From Methylobacterium longum (GTDB lineage Bacteria > Pseudomonadota > Alphaproteobacteria > Rhizobiales > Beijerinckiaceae), in assembly GCF_022179385.1 (NCBI RefSeq), contig NZ_BPQS01000005.1, positions 62,001-126,000 on the forward strand: DNA of 64,000 bases. The letters are read 5' to 3'. This document shows, one piece after another, positions 34,731 to 44,206 of the stretch. Within the stretch, counting starts at the first letter, position 1, and every line of letters begins with the position of its first letter. The position numbers were made by a program, and so were the translations under genes. The notes under the pieces are model-generated. The model saw only the letters and a list, made by a program, of their open reading frames with translations, had not been told where the DNA came from and ran no database searches.

Positions 34731-35960
34731 ATGACGGTCCGCCACCTCACCGCGCGGCTGCTGGGAACCTTGTGCGCGCTCGGTGCCGGCGCGGCGCTGG
34801 CGGCCGACCTCGTGCCGGTGAAGATCGGCGTGCTGAACGACCGCTCCGGCGTCTATTTCGACTCCACCGGCGAGGGCTCGGTGGTGGCCGCCCGCATGGC
34901 GGTCGAGGATTTCAAGCCCGAGGAACACGGGCTGAAGGTCGAGGTCGTCTCCGCCGACCACCAGAACAAGCCCGATGTCGGCGCCTCGGTCACCCGGCAA
35001 TGGTACGACCGCGACGGCGTCGACGCGGTGTTCGACGTGCCGACCTCCTCGGTGGCGCTCGCCATCGCGCAGATCACCAAGGAGAAGAACAAGGCCTTCA
35101 TCAACTCGGGCGGCGGCACCGCGGACCTGACCGGCCCGGCCTGCACGCCCAACACGGTGCACTGGACCTACGACACCGCGGCGCTCGCCAACGGCACCGG
35201 CAAGGCGATCCTCAAGCGCGGCGGCAAGAGCTGGTACTTCATCACCGCCGACTACGCCTTCGGCCTCGCCCTGGAGCGGGACACCAAGGCCGTCGTGGAG
35301 AAGAACGGCGGCACGGTCGTCGGCGGCGTGCGCACGCCGTTCCCGAACCCGGACTTCTCCTCGTTCCTGCTCCAGGCGCAAGGATCGGGCGCGCAGGTGA
35401 TCGGGCTCGCCGATGCGGGACTGGACGCGGCCAACGCCATCAAGCAGGCGCACGAGTTCGGCGTCCGCCAGGGCGGCCAGACCCTCGCCGCCCTGCTCAT
35501 CGCGATCACCGACATCCACTCGCTGGGCCTGGATGTGGCGCAGGGGCTGGCCTTCACCGCCTCGTTCTACTGGGACCTCAACGACGGCACCCGCGCCTTC
35601 GCGGAGCGCTTCGAGAAGCGGATGCCCGGCAAGAAGCCGACCTCGTACCAGGCGGGCGTCTACGCCAGCACGCTGCACTACCTGAAGGCGGTGGAGGCCC
35701 TGCACTCGGCCAAGGACGGCGCCGCCGTGGTCGCCAAGATGAAGGAGATGCCGACCGACGATCCCCTGTTCGGCAAGGGCATGATCCGGCCGGACGGACG
35801 CAAGATCCACCCGATGTACCTGTTCGAGGCCAAGGCGCCGTCCGAATCGAAGGGCGAGTGGGACCTCTACAAGGTGCTGGAGACGATCCCGGCCGAGCAG
35901 GCGTTCCGCCCGATGAGCGAGGGCGGCTGCCCCATGCTGGCCGGCATGACGGCGAAGTAG
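34731..35960 (+). CDS. Periplasmic binding protein of ABC transporter (LivJ-like), orphan
   Basis: The 409-aa protein has a signal peptide (LTARLLGTLCALGAGAALA, cleavage near residue 24) and a periplasmic binding fold of the branched-chain amino-acid receptor type (VKIGVLNDRSGVYFDSTGEG; KSWYFITADYAFG). It differs clearly from the receptor at 27657. No permease or ATPase gene adjoins it, so it may feed the LivHM-GF system at 24.2-27.6 kb or one elsewhere. GGGAGAGAAAC precedes the ATG. Confidence 0.9.
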   Translation: MTVRHLTARLLGTLCALGAGAALAADLVPVKIGVLNDRSGVYFDSTGEGSVVAARMAVEDFKPEEHGLKVEVVSADHQNKPDVGASVTRQWYDRDGVDAVFDVPTSSVALAIAQITKEKNKAFINSGGGTADLTGPACTPNTVHWTYDTAALANGTGKAILKRGGKSWYFITADYAFGLALERDTKAVVEKNGGTVVGGVRTPFPNPDFSSFLLQAQGSGAQVIGLADAGLDAANAIKQAHEFGVRQGGQTLAALLIAITDIHSLGLDVAQGLAFTASFYWDLNDGTRAFAERFEKRMPGKKPTSYQAGVYASTLHYLKAVEALHSAKDGAAVVAKMKEMPTDDPLFGKGMIRPDGRKIHPMYLFEAKAPSESKGEWDLYKVLETIPAEQAFRPMSEGGCPMLAGMTAK

Positions 35961-35981
35961 GCACCCCCATCCCACCCAGTC

Positions 35982-36094
35982 ACCTCATCCTGAGGTGCCG
36001 GCGCGCAGCGGAGGCCTCGAAGGAGACCTCCAGGAATCGCGGCCGGCTGGAGGGCTCCTTCGAGGCTCGCTGCGCTCGCACCTCAGGATGAGGG
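35982..36094. repeat. Dispersed palindromic repeat, family 1, copy D (best conserved)
   Basis: Outer arms ACCTCATCCTGAGGTGC and GCACCTCAGGATGAGG are near-perfect complements; the inner arms GCCTCGAAGGAGACCTCC and GAGGGCTCCTTCGAGGC also pair. It fills the gap between the convergent binding-protein and aldo/keto reductase genes and could act as a terminator-like structure. Confidence 0.85.
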
Positions 36095-36115
36095 CGCGGT
36101 TTGGACCTTCGTCCC

Positions 36116-36985
36116 TCACGCCGCGCCGATCCGATCCAGCGCCGCCATCGCGGCGTCCGGGAGCGCGAGGTCCGCCGCCGCGAGGTTCTCGCGCAGGTGG
36201 CCGAGGGCGGACGTCCCGGGGATCAGCAGGATGTTGGGCGACCGGCGCAGCAGCCACGCCAGCGCCACCTGCATCGGCGTCGCGCCGAGCCCGGCCGCCA
36301 CCTCCGACAGGGTGTCCGACTGGAGCGGGCTGAACCCGCCCAGCGGGAAGAACGGCACGTAGGCGATGCCGGCAGCCGCCAGATCGTCGATGAAGGCGTC
36401 GTCGCCCCGGTGGGCGAGGTTGTACTGGTTCTGCACGCAGGCGATCTCGGTGATCCGGCGCCCGTCCGCCACCTGGCGCGGCGTGGCGTTGCTCAGGCCG
36501 ATCCGGCGGATCAGCCCCTTCCGCTGCAGCTCCGCCAGCACCGTGAGCGGCGCCTCGATCAACCCCTCCGCGGGGCCGTGGACATCGAACATCAGGCGCA
36601 GGTTGACCACGTCGAGGGCGTCGACGCCGAGGTTGCGCAGGTTGTCGTGGACCGCCTGGGTGAGTTCCTCGGCCGAGAAGGCCGGGTTCCACGAGGCATC
36701 GGCCCCGCGCTTGGCGCCGACCTTGGTGACGATCACGAGGTCGTCCGGATAGGGATGCAGCGCCTCGCGGATGATCTGGTTGGTGACGTGCGGTCCGTAG
36801 AAATCGCTGGTGTCGATGTGATCGACGCCCTGCGCCACGGCCTCGCGCAGCACCGCGATGGCGGCGGCGCGGTCCCTGGGCGGCCCGAACACGCCGGGTC
36901 CGGCGAGTTGCATGGCTCCGTAACCGAGCCGTTTCACGGTCCGGTCGCCGAGCTGGAACGTCCCGGTCTGCGCGATATCGGTCAT
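36116..36985 (-). CDS. Aldo/keto reductase
   Basis: The 289-aa (beta/alpha)8 oxidoreductase shows HIDTSDFYGP (Asp and Tyr of the catalytic tetrad) and VIVTKVG (Lys). The usual His (LxxxHxP) is not present at the LDVVNLRLMFD position, as in the YdbC-like branch. The ATG at 36985 follows CAGGAGATTCGCC. It is divergent from a LysR gene 92 bp away, a typical regulator-target layout. Substrate unknown. Confidence 0.88.
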   Translation of the reverse strand: MTDIAQTGTFQLGDRTVKRLGYGAMQLAGPGVFGPPRDRAAAIAVLREAVAQGVDHIDTSDFYGPHVTNQIIREALHPYPDDLVIVTKVGAKRGADASWNPAFSAEELTQAVHDNLRNLGVDALDVVNLRLMFDVHGPAEGLIEAPLTVLAELQRKGLIRRIGLSNATPRQVADGRRITEIACVQNQYNLAHRGDDAFIDDLAAAGIAYVPFFPLGGFSPLQSDTLSEVAAGLGATPMQVALAWLLRRSPNILLIPGTSALGHLRENLAAADLALPDAAMAALDRIGAA

Positions 36986-37077
36986 GGCGAATCTCCTGTT
37001 GGCGACCCGGATGTAGACGTCACCGTTTGCGCGGATAAGCCGTGACAATCGGCACGGGCCGTGCGGATTCTCGAACG

Positions 37078-38007
37078 ATGACCCAGGATCTGTCGGACCT
37101 CACCGCCTTCGTCACCGTGGCGCGGGCCGGCGGCTTTCGCGAGGCCGCCCGCGCCGGCGGAGCGAGCGCGTCGAGCCTCAGCGAGGCCGTGCGCCGGCTG
37201 GAGGCGGGCCTGGGCGTGCGCCTCCTGAACCGCACCACCCGCAGCGTCGCGCCCACCGAGGCCGGCGCCCGCCTGCTGGACCGGCTCGGGCCGGCGCTGG
37301 CCGAGGTGGAGTCCGCCCTCGACGTGGTGAACGGCTTCCGCGACCGGCCGGCCGGGATGCTTCGGCTGAACGTGCCGCTGAGCGCCGCCCGGCTGGTGCT
37401 GCCGGCGCTCGTGCCGCCCTTCCTGGCGGCCTATCCGGAGATCCGCCTGGAGGTGGTGGTTGAGGACGGGTTCGTGGACGTTCTGGCGGCGGGCTGCGAC
37501 GCCGGCATCCGCTACGACGAGCGGCTGGAGCTCGACATGATCGCCGTGCCGATCGGCCCGCGGCGGCAGCGCTTCGCCACCGCGGCCGCCCCGGCCTATC
37601 TCGACCGGCGCGGCCGGCCGGACCATCCGCGGGATCTCCTGGACCATGCCTGCCTGCTCGGCCGGTTCCCGAGCGGCGCCTTGACGGCCCCCTGGGAGTT
37701 CGAGCGCGACGGCGACATCGTCCGGGTGGATCCGTCCGGGCCGCTGATCGTGCGGGTCGGCGCCAGCGACCTCGCGGTCGCGGCCGCGGTCGCGGGAACC
37801 GGGATCGTCCACCTGTTCGAGGATTGGCTGCGGCCGCTTCTCGACAGCGGCGCCCTGGAACCGGTGCTGAAGCCCTGGTGGCAGGCCTTCTCCGGACCGT
37901 TCCTCTACTATCCGGGCCGGCGGCTCCTGCCGGCGCCGCTGCGCGCCTTCGTGGACTTCGTCAGTGCGCGGCCGGCGGCGCCGGATCCGGTACTTCGAAC
38001 ACCGTGA
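37078..38007 (+). CDS. LysR-family transcriptional regulator
   Basis: The 309-aa regulator has a winged helix-turn-helix at residues 1-60 ([41 protein letters not shown]) and a LysR substrate-binding domain from about residue 90. It is divergent from the aldo/keto reductase gene and probably controls it from the 92-bp gap, where a TTTGCGCGGATAAGC sequence lies, though no clear T-N11-A box could be fixed. Its 3' end overlaps the convergent XoxF-type gene by 47 bp. Confidence 0.92.
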   Translation: MTQDLSDLTAFVTVARAGGFREAARAGGASASSLSEAVRRLEAGLGVRLLNRTTRSVAPTEAGARLLDRLGPALAEVESALDVVNGFRDRPAGMLRLNVPLSAARLVLPALVPPFLAAYPEIRLEVVVEDGFVDVLAAGCDAGIRYDERLELDMIAVPIGPRRQRFATAAAPAYLDRRGRPDHPRDLLDHACLLGRFPSGALTAPWEFERDGDIVRVDPSGPLIVRVGASDLAVAAAVAGTGIVHLFEDWLRPLLDSGALEPVLKPWWQAFSGPFLYYPGRRLLPAPLRAFVDFVSARPAAPDPVLRTP

Positions 38008-39748
38008 GCTGCCCGCCCGGCGCCGTGTACTGCGACAGGGCCGCGTAGCCGCCCACCGCCCCCGAACCGTCGGCCGGGTCGGTGAGCCCGGCCGCCAGAC
38101 CGATCCCGGCCCAGCCGCCGACGCCGGAGAGCACCGCCACGTACTGCTTCCCGGCGTGCAGGTAGGTGGTGACGTTGCCGACGATGCCGGACGGCGTCTT
38201 GAACCGGTAGAGCTCGCGCCCGTCCCGGGCATCGACCGCCTTCAGGTAGCCCTCCAGCGTGCCGTAGAAGACCACGTTGCCCGCCGTGGCGAGCGCCCCC
38301 GACCAGACCGAGAACGGCTCCGGGATCGTCCAGGCGATCCGGCCCTTGGCGCCGTCCCAGGCGATGAACGCGCCGGTCCGGTCGGTGCCCTCCGGCGGGT
38401 GCAGGGTGAGCGTCGCGCCGACATAGGGCTGGCCGGGCGTGTAGGTGACCCGGAACGCCTCGTAATCCATGCACATGTGGTTGGTCGGCACGTAGAACAG
38501 CCGGGTCAGCGGCGAGTAGGCCGCCGGCTGCTGGTTCTTGGCGCCCAGCGCCCCGGGACAGATATTTTTCGTGGCTTCGTCCTCGTCGGCCTCGCCCGGC
38601 GCGTAGCGCCTGTCGACCACTGGCCGGCCGTAGCCCGGCGCGGCCGGATCCATCTCGACCCGGCTGGCCCAGTTGACCGTGGGGTCGAACTTCTCCGCCA
38701 CCAGCAGGTCGCCGGTGGCCCGGTCCAGGGTGTAGCCGAAGCCGTTGCGGTCGAAATGGGTCAGCACCTTGCGGGGCCCGCCGCCGATCACCTGCTCGGT
38801 GAGGATCATCTCGTTGACGCCGTCGTAGTCCCACTGGTCATGGGGCGTCATCTGGTAGACCCAGTGGGCGATCCCCGTATCGGCGTCGCGGGCGATGATC
38901 GCCTGCGCCCAGCGGTTGTCGCCGGGGCGCTGGTTCGGGTTCCAGGTCGAGGGATTGCCGGTCCCGTAATAGACGAGGTTTAGGTCCGGGTCGTACGAGA
39001 ACCAGCCCCAGCTGCAGGCGCCGCCGGTCCGCCACTGGTCGCCCTCCCAGCTCCTCAGGGAGGAATCCCGGCCGATCGGGCGCCCGAGCTCGGTGGTTCG
39101 CTCCGGATCGACCAGCATGTCGGCATCCGGCCCGGTGGCGTAGGCGCGCCAGAGGCGCTTCCCGCTGGCCTGATCGTAGGCCGTGACGTGGCAGCGCGCC
39201 CCGTACTCGCCCCCCGCCAGCCCGACGATCAGCTTGCCGCGCACCGGCAGGACCGTGGCGGTGTTGGTCTCGCCCCGGCCCGGGTCGCCGTTCTTCACCG
39301 ACCACAGCACCCGCCCGGTCTCCGGATCGAGGGCCACCACCGTGGTGTCGGCCTGCTGCAGGAACAGCCGCCCGTCCGCGTAGGCGAGCCCGCGGGAGAC
39401 CGTGTCGCAGCACATGACGGCGATGACGCCCGCGTCCTGCCGCGGGGCGTAGCGCCACAGGATCTTCCCGCCCTGGTCCAGGTCGAGGGCATAGACCACG
39501 TTGGGGAAGGGGGTGTGCACGATCATGAGGTGCCCGATCACGATCGGCGCGCCCTCGTGCCCGCGCAGCACGCCGGTGGAGAAGGTCCAGGCGACCTTGA
39601 GGCGCCCGACATTGCCGGCGTCGATCCGGTCGAGGTCGGAATAGCGGGTGTTGGCGTAGTCCAGGGTCTGGAGGACCGGTCCTTCGGCCGCGAAGCCTGC
39701 GCCGGCCAGCAGGACGAGCGGCACAGCCGCGAGGGTCGGGACGCGCAT
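37961..39748 (-). CDS. xoxF: XoxF-type PQQ-dependent (lanthanide) methanol/alcohol dehydrogenase
   Basis: The 595-aa periplasmic quinoprotein has a signal peptide (about residues 1-21) and beta-propeller W-motif repeats. The vicinal Cys pair is at 113-114 ([10 protein letters not shown]). Metal-site residues are Glu181, Asn265 (GTGNPSTWN), Asp307 and the extra Asp309 in [11 protein letters not shown]. That D-Y-D marks lanthanide-dependent XoxF enzymes; calcium-type MxaF has Ala at the second position. ATG 39748 gives a good signal peptide. No cytochrome (xoxG) or xoxJ gene lies nearby. Assignment to the XoxF/PQQ-ADH class is firm; the exact substrate is inferred. Confidence 0.85.
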   Translation of the reverse strand: MRVPTLAAVPLVLLAGAGFAAEGPVLQTLDYANTRYSDLDRIDAGNVGRLKVAWTFSTGVLRGHEGAPIVIGHLMIVHTPFPNVVYALDLDQGGKILWRYAPRQDAGVIAVMCCDTVSRGLAYADGRLFLQQADTTVVALDPETGRVLWSVKNGDPGRGETNTATVLPVRGKLIVGLAGGEYGARCHVTAYDQASGKRLWRAYATGPDADMLVDPERTTELGRPIGRDSSLRSWEGDQWRTGGACSWGWFSYDPDLNLVYYGTGNPSTWNPNQRPGDNRWAQAIIARDADTGIAHWVYQMTPHDQWDYDGVNEMILTEQVIGGGPRKVLTHFDRNGFGYTLDRATGDLLVAEKFDPTVNWASRVEMDPAAPGYGRPVVDRRYAPGEADEDEATKNICPGALGAKNQQPAAYSPLTRLFYVPTNHMCMDYEAFRVTYTPGQPYVGATLTLHPPEGTDRTGAFIAWDGAKGRIAWTIPEPFSVWSGALATAGNVVFYGTLEGYLKAVDARDGRELYRFKTPSGIVGNVTTYLHAGKQYVAVLSGVGGWAGIGLAAGLTDPADGSGAVGGYAALSQYTAPGGQLTVFEVPDPAPPAAH

Positions 39749-40149
39749 CCTGGGGCTTCCTCTTCCGGCCGGCTCGGTCGGCGCGGCCTCATACACCGGA
39801 CCGCCGTCGAAATCCCGGCGCGGCCGGCGCGGCCGACGCCCCCGACCTCAGGGGAGGGAGGACTGTTCCAGTGCGCACTGGACCGAGCGTACCGGACCGG
39901 GCGCACCGCCGGCGTTGCGGGGCCGAGCCGTTTTCGACGGCTCAAGCCCTCCATATCCGAAGCCGTGCTCTCAACGAAACCAATATAGGCAAGCTATATT
40001 TTACTATATGAGCGATATAAACGGACTAATGGCCGCATAAATCTGCACCAAGAGGGCATGTGTTCAGATTTGTACGGACTCACAACAAAAACACGATGAT
40101 TTCTCCGCGGTTTTTAGCCAGACTCCGCGCGAAACGGGGGAATGGACGC
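39749..40149. other. Divergent intergenic region between xoxF-like and chemoreceptor genes
   Basis: This 401-bp region contains the most AT-rich stretch I saw in the window (about 39940-40080), including a 7-bp perfect inverted repeat (39982-40000) and TATATG/GATATAA boxes just after it. It probably holds promoters for both genes. A GTACGGACTCACAAC-containing stretch follows. No ORF is supported. Confidence 0.55.
39982..40000. promoter_or_regulatory. AT-rich inverted repeat upstream of the chemoreceptor gene
   Basis: AATATAG, loop GCAAG, CTATATT is a perfect 7-bp inverted repeat followed by TTACTATATGAGCGATATAA. It could be a regulator site or promoter element; on its own the stem is too weak and AT-rich to be a convincing terminator. 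Confidence 0.4.
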
Positions 40150-41811
40150 ATGGCGCTCAAACTGAAGATCGGCGCGAAGGTCACGCTGGCCGCGGTCACG
40201 GCCTGCCTGCTGGTCGTCGGGATGATCGCCAACCAGTGGCTCAGCGCGCAGACGATGGTCGGCAACATCGCGGCGATCGGCCGCGAGCAGGCGATCCTCA
40301 AGGGGATCGAGGGCGCGCAACTCGCCATGGCCAGGATGCGCGACACGCTGCACACGCTCGAATCGGCGCCCGCGGACGCGATCGACGAAGCGTCCCTGAG
40401 CGGGATCGACGCGCTCGCGCGCGCCGCCGCCGCGGGCCTGGACGGCCCCATCGCCCTCGCCCTCAAGCCCGACGTGCTCAAGCAGACGCAGGCAAGTCTG
40501 CTGCGCCACGCGAGCCAGGCGCGGGCCTACCTGACGGAGACGCGGCTCGCGCCCCGGGTGGCGGCGCGCAGGACGCTCAGCGACGTCGAGGCCAACGCCG
40601 ACGCGGCCATCGGCGAATCGACCAAGAACGCGCAGGTCTTCGCGGCCGACGCGACGGGGGCCGCCCTGGCCCAGGCCGACACGGCGAGCTGGCGCGGCCT
40701 GGCCATCGGGCTGCTCGGCCTCACCGTGGTGCTGGGTTCCGCGCTGCTCATGATCTTCGGCGTCTCGCGCCCGATCCGCCGGATCGGCGACGTCCTGCTG
40801 GCCATCGCGGAGGGGCGGAGCGACGTCGCGATCCCCTATACCGGACGCTCCGACGAGATCGGGGAGACCGCCCGTTCCGCCCGGGTGTTCCGGGACAGCC
40901 TCATCCGCACCCACACCCTGGAGGACGAGGCCAACGCGGCGCGCAGCGAGGCCGAGGGGCGGCGCAGGTCCGCGATGCGGGCGATCGCCGACGGGTTCGA
41001 GGGCACGGTCGGCGGAATCATCCGGGTGGTCTCGGAGGCCGCGGCCGAGCTCCGGGCCACCGCCCAGAGCATGACCGACACCGCCAACGAGACGGCGATG
41101 AAGACCGCCACCGTGGCCTCGGCGGCCGAGGCGGCCTCGACCAACGTCCAGGCCGTGGCCTCGGCGGCCGAGCAGCTGGGCACGTCGGTGTCCGAGATCG
41201 GCCGGCAGGTCACCGGCTCGGCGGATCTGGCACAGGGCACCGTGAGCGAGGCCGACCGGACCGCCCGATCCGTGCAGGCGCTCAGCGCCGCGGCGACCCG
41301 GATCGGCGACGTGGTCGGACTGATCTCGACCATCGCCGGGCAGACGAACCTTCTGGCCCTCAACGCCACCATCGAGGCGGCGCGCGCCGGCGAGGCGGGC
41401 CGGGGCTTCGCGGTGGTCGCCGCCGAGGTCAAGGAGCTGGCCGACCAGACGGCCAAGGCCACCGGGGAGATCGCCGCGCAGATCGGCCAGATCCAGGGGG
41501 CCACCGCCGAGGCGGTGGCGGCGATCACCGCGATCACCGGCCGGATCCGCGAGATCAACGGCGTCGCCACCAGCATCGCCACGGCGGTCGAGGAGCAATC
41601 GGCGGCGACGCAGGAGATCGTGCGCAACGTCGCGGAGGCGGCGGCCGGCACCGGCGCCGTCACCACCACCATCACGGGCGTGGCCGATGCCGCCGAGGGG
41701 ACCGGCGCTGCGGCCGCCCAGGTCTTCGCCTCCGCGTCGGCCTTGTCCGGCCACGCCGAGCGGCTCGACGCCGAGGTGCAGCGCTTCATCTCCGACGTGC
41801 GCGCGGCCTGA
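40150..41811 (+). CDS. Methyl-accepting chemotaxis protein
   Basis: The 553-aa transducer has TM1 at about residues 7-28, a helical sensor region of about 150 residues, TM2 at about 185-207 ([21 protein letters not shown]), a HAMP domain (about 208-260) and a signalling domain. Its hairpin tip lies in [20 protein letters not shown] and [20 protein letters not shown]. The ATG at 40150 (MALKLKIG) is preferred; an upstream ATG at 40060 would add 30 residues with no ribosome binding site. No terminal CheR-binding pentapeptide. No other chemotaxis genes adjoin it; ligand unknown. Confidence 0.93.
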   Translation: MALKLKIGAKVTLAAVTACLLVVGMIANQWLSAQTMVGNIAAIGREQAILKGIEGAQLAMARMRDTLHTLESAPADAIDEASLSGIDALARAAAAGLDGPIALALKPDVLKQTQASLLRHASQARAYLTETRLAPRVAARRTLSDVEANADAAIGESTKNAQVFAADATGAALAQADTASWRGLAIGLLGLTVVLGSALLMIFGVSRPIRRIGDVLLAIAEGRSDVAIPYTGRSDEIGETARSARVFRDSLIRTHTLEDEANAARSEAEGRRRSAMRAIADGFEGTVGGIIRVVSEAAAELRATAQSMTDTANETAMKTATVASAAEAASTNVQAVASAAEQLGTSVSEIGRQVTGSADLAQGTVSEADRTARSVQALSAAATRIGDVVGLISTIAGQTNLLALNATIEAARAGEAGRGFAVVAAEVKELADQTAKATGEIAAQIGQIQGATAEAVAAITAITGRIREINGVATSIATAVEEQSAATQEIVRNVAEAAAGTGAVTTTITGVADAAEGTGAAAAQVFASASALSGHAERLDAEVQRFISDVRAA

Positions 41812-41858
41812 TCGCACCGTCCCCGGGGCGTTCGGGCGGCCCCGCCGCCCGATCCGCG

Positions 41859-42455
41859 TCACATCCGCTGCTGGACGATGTCCTCGGCCTCGGGATCGGG
41901 CTCGTGGCCGGCGTCGCGGAGCAGCGGAACGACGGCGTCCGCCTCGCGGGCGACGAGGTAGCTGAGATCGAGCCCCTCGCGGATGAAGCCGTGGCCGCGC
42001 ATGTGCTCGAACAGGGCGAGCAGCGGCGCCCAGAACTCGGCCACCGAGACCAGCACCACGGGCTTGCGGTGCCGCCCGAGCTGCGCCCAGGTCAGCTGCT
42101 CGACCAGCTCCTCCAGGGTGCCGATGCCGCCCGGCAGGGTCACGAAGGCGTCCGAGCGCTCGAACATCAGCCGCTTGCGGGTGTGCATGTCGGGCACCAC
42201 CACGGTCTCCTGAACCTCCGCCAGCATGTGTTCGCGCGCCTGCAGGAAGTCCGGGATGATGCCGGTGACGTGGCCGCCGGCGGCGAGCGCGGCCCGCGCC
42301 ACCGTGCCCATCAGGCCGACGTCGCCGCCGCCGTAGACGAGGCGCATCCCCGCCCGCGCGATCGCCGTACCGAGGATTTCCGCGGCCTCGCGGAAGGCGG
42401 GATCCCGGCCGAAGCCGGAGCCGCAATAGACACAGACTGTCCTCACCGGAGCCAT
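41859..42455 (-). CDS. LOG family protein (TIGR00730 type)
   Basis: The 198-aa protein has the Rossmann-like LOG fold with the motif PGGIGTLEELVE (PGGxGTxxE) around residue 105, and nucleotide-binding VYGGGDVGLMGTVA. LOG proteins hydrolyse cytokinin riboside monophosphates or other nucleotide 5'-monophosphates. The ATG at 42455 (MAPVRTVCVYCGSG) matches family length; an upstream frame adds an Arg-rich stretch. Cytokinin formation would fit a leaf-associated Methylobacterium but is an inference. Divergent from the LysM gene. Confidence 0.9.
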   Translation of the reverse strand: MAPVRTVCVYCGSGFGRDPAFREAAEILGTAIARAGMRLVYGGGDVGLMGTVARAALAAGGHVTGIIPDFLQAREHMLAEVQETVVVPDMHTRKRLMFERSDAFVTLPGGIGTLEELVEQLTWAQLGRHRKPVVLVSVAEFWAPLLALFEHMRGHGFIREGLDLSYLVAREADAVVPLLRDAGHEPDPEAEDIVQQRM

Positions 42456-42666
42456 CCGGCGCCCTCCTCGCGCGTCCGTTGCGAGCCGTCCGGAAGAAGC
42501 TCCGCGTCCGGCGCTCCACGCGCCAAACTGCTGAAGTCGCGCGGGATTCACCCGTCTGAGCGGCGGGACGGCTTGGTGTCGCGACCATGTACGGTATTAT
42601 GGGCGGTGCCGTCGACGCTTTTCACGCGGGCGGGTGGGCCGCTCGGCGGCGGGATCAGGGGAGGCC

Positions 42667-44199
42667 ATGGTGGCGATGTCGGGACGGGTGCGGCGCAGTC
42701 TCGTCCTGGCGCTCGCCGGCCTGCTCGGCGGCCTCGGCCTCGTGCTGGCCCTGTTCGGCGGCGAGTCCCTGCGGCGGCTCACCGGCCGCGACGAGGCCGC
42801 CCCGCCTGCCGCCGCGCCGCAGAGCACCCTGCGTGGTCTCGCCGATCCCGGCACCGTGGCCGGGCGCGTCGATCCGACCATCGATTTCCGCGACGACAAG
42901 CCCGGCGGGACCAAGCCCGGCGACGCAAAGCCCACGGAGATCCGGCCCACGGAGATCCGGCCCACGGAGATCCGGCCCACGGAGATCCGGCCCACGCAGA
43001 TCCGGCCGGGCGACGCGAAACCCGGCACGCCTGCCGGTGGGACCGGACCGTCGCAGGCCCCGCAGGACGGGCGCGTCCCGGCTCCGGACGCCTCCGGCAG
43101 GATGGCCGGCCCCGATGCCGCGGAGACCCCGCGCTTCGACATCGTCCGGGTCGAGCCGAACGGCGACGCCGTCGTGGCCGGGCGCGGAGCGCCGCACGCC
43201 GTGGTCGAGATGCTGGTCGACGGCAAGCCCGTGGCCCGCGCGACGGCCGACGCGAACGGGCAGTTCGCGATCGTGCCGCCGGCGCTGCCGGCGGGATCCA
43301 GCGTGCTCGGGCTGCGGATGACCGCCCCGGACGGGCGGGCCGCCGATTCCCAGCAGAGCGTGGCGGTGGCGGTCGCTCCCGGCCGCGACCGTCGACCGCT
43401 CGTGGCCCTGACGGCTCCGGACGCGCCGACCGTGGTCCTGTCGCAGCCCGACGCCCCCGCATCAGCGTCCGGCGCGGGCGGCAAGGTCGCCACCGCCGCG
43501 CGCCCCGGGACGCCCGGCGCGGGGGCAGCGGAGCCGACCCGGATCGCCAGCGTGGACGTGCAGGGCAACGGCCGCCTGTTCGTGACGGCGACCGGGGTTC
43601 CGGGCGCCCCGATCCGGCTCTACCTCAACGAGACGCTGATCGCCCCGGGCAGCATCGGCCCGGACGGACGGGCGAGCTTCACGATCGGGCGCGGGATCAA
43701 GCCCGGCCAGTACCAGGTGCGGATCGACCAGATCGATCCGTCGACCGGCAAGGTCGCGGCCCGTGCCGAGGTCCCGCTGTCGGTGCCGGATCCGGCGCAG
43801 GTCGCAGCCCAGGAGCCCGCCGCGACGGCAACCGCCGCGGGCCACCCCAGGGCGGGCGCCCGCGAGGGTGGAAGAACGGCAGCGGGGCATGCGCCCGGGA
43901 ATGCCCCTGGGACCCCGTCGGCCCTCTCCGCGCCCGCCCCGGACTCGCCCCGCGGTCCGGACACGAGCCACCTCGCGGCGGATGCCGCGGGGCCGGTGCG
44001 GGCCGGGGCGGTGTTCGTGCCGGAGATCAGCACGGCCAAGATCAGCCGCGGCGACAATCTCTGGCGGATCAGCCAGCGCGCCTACGGTCGCGGCGAGCGC
44101 TACACGGTGATCTACGACGCCAACCAGAGCCAGATCCGCGATCCGGACCTGATCTACCCGGGCCAGATCTTCGTGTTGCCGACGGGCAAGCGGGGCTGA
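42667..44199 (+). CDS. LysM-domain protein with N-terminal membrane anchor
   Basis: The 510-aa protein starts with a hydrophobic segment (LVLALAGLLGGLGLVLALFGG), then a Pro/Thr/Arg-rich region with a TEIRP repeat (five units), Ig-like domains (about residues 155-235 and 295-375), a low-complexity linker and a C-terminal LysM domain (ISRGDNLWRISQRAYGRG ... YPGQIFVLP, last 50 residues). It presumably binds peptidoglycan. ATG 42667 follows GGGGAGGCC; ATG 42676 is an alternative. The C terminus ends 7 bp from the convergent MocR gene. Confidence 0.85.
   Translation: MVAMSGRVRRSLVLALAGLLGGLGLVLALFGGESLRRLTGRDEAAPPAAAPQSTLRGLADPGTVAGRVDPTIDFRDDKPGGTKPGDAKPTEIRPTEIRPTEIRPTEIRPTQIRPGDAKPGTPAGGTGPSQAPQDGRVPAPDASGRMAGPDAAETPRFDIVRVEPNGDAVVAGRGAPHAVVEMLVDGKPVARATADANGQFAIVPPALPAGSSVLGLRMTAPDGRAADSQQSVAVAVAPGRDRRPLVALTAPDAPTVVLSQPDAPASASGAGGKVATAARPGTPGAGAAEPTRIASVDVQGNGRLFVTATGVPGAPIRLYLNETLIAPGSIGPDGRASFTIGRGIKPGQYQVRIDQIDPSTGKVAARAEVPLSVPDPAQVAAQEPAATATAAGHPRAGAREGGRTAAGHAPGNAPGTPSALSAPAPDSPRGPDTSHLAADAAGPVRAGAVFVPEISTAKISRGDNLWRISQRAYGRGERYTVIYDANQSQIRDPDLIYPGQIFVLPTGKRG
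42931..43005 (+). repeat. 15-bp in-frame tandem repeat in LysM protein gene (5 units)
   Basis: The unit CCCACGGAGATCCGG is repeated five times (the last unit has one change), encoding Pro-Thr-Glu-Ile-Arg. It is direct and contiguous with no spacers, so it is not a CRISPR-like array. It sits in the flexible region after the membrane anchor. Confidence 0.9.
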
Positions 44200-44206
44200 G
44201 CCGCCC

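Noticed and set aside
40060..40149. Upstream start for the chemoreceptor at ATG 40060
   Set aside because: It lacks a ribosome binding site, adds a basic 30-residue leader before the first membrane helix, and lies in the AT-rich promoter-like region.
42931..43005. Possible CRISPR array (short regular repeats)
   Set aside because: Units are contiguous 15-bp direct repeats without spacers, in frame within a protein gene.
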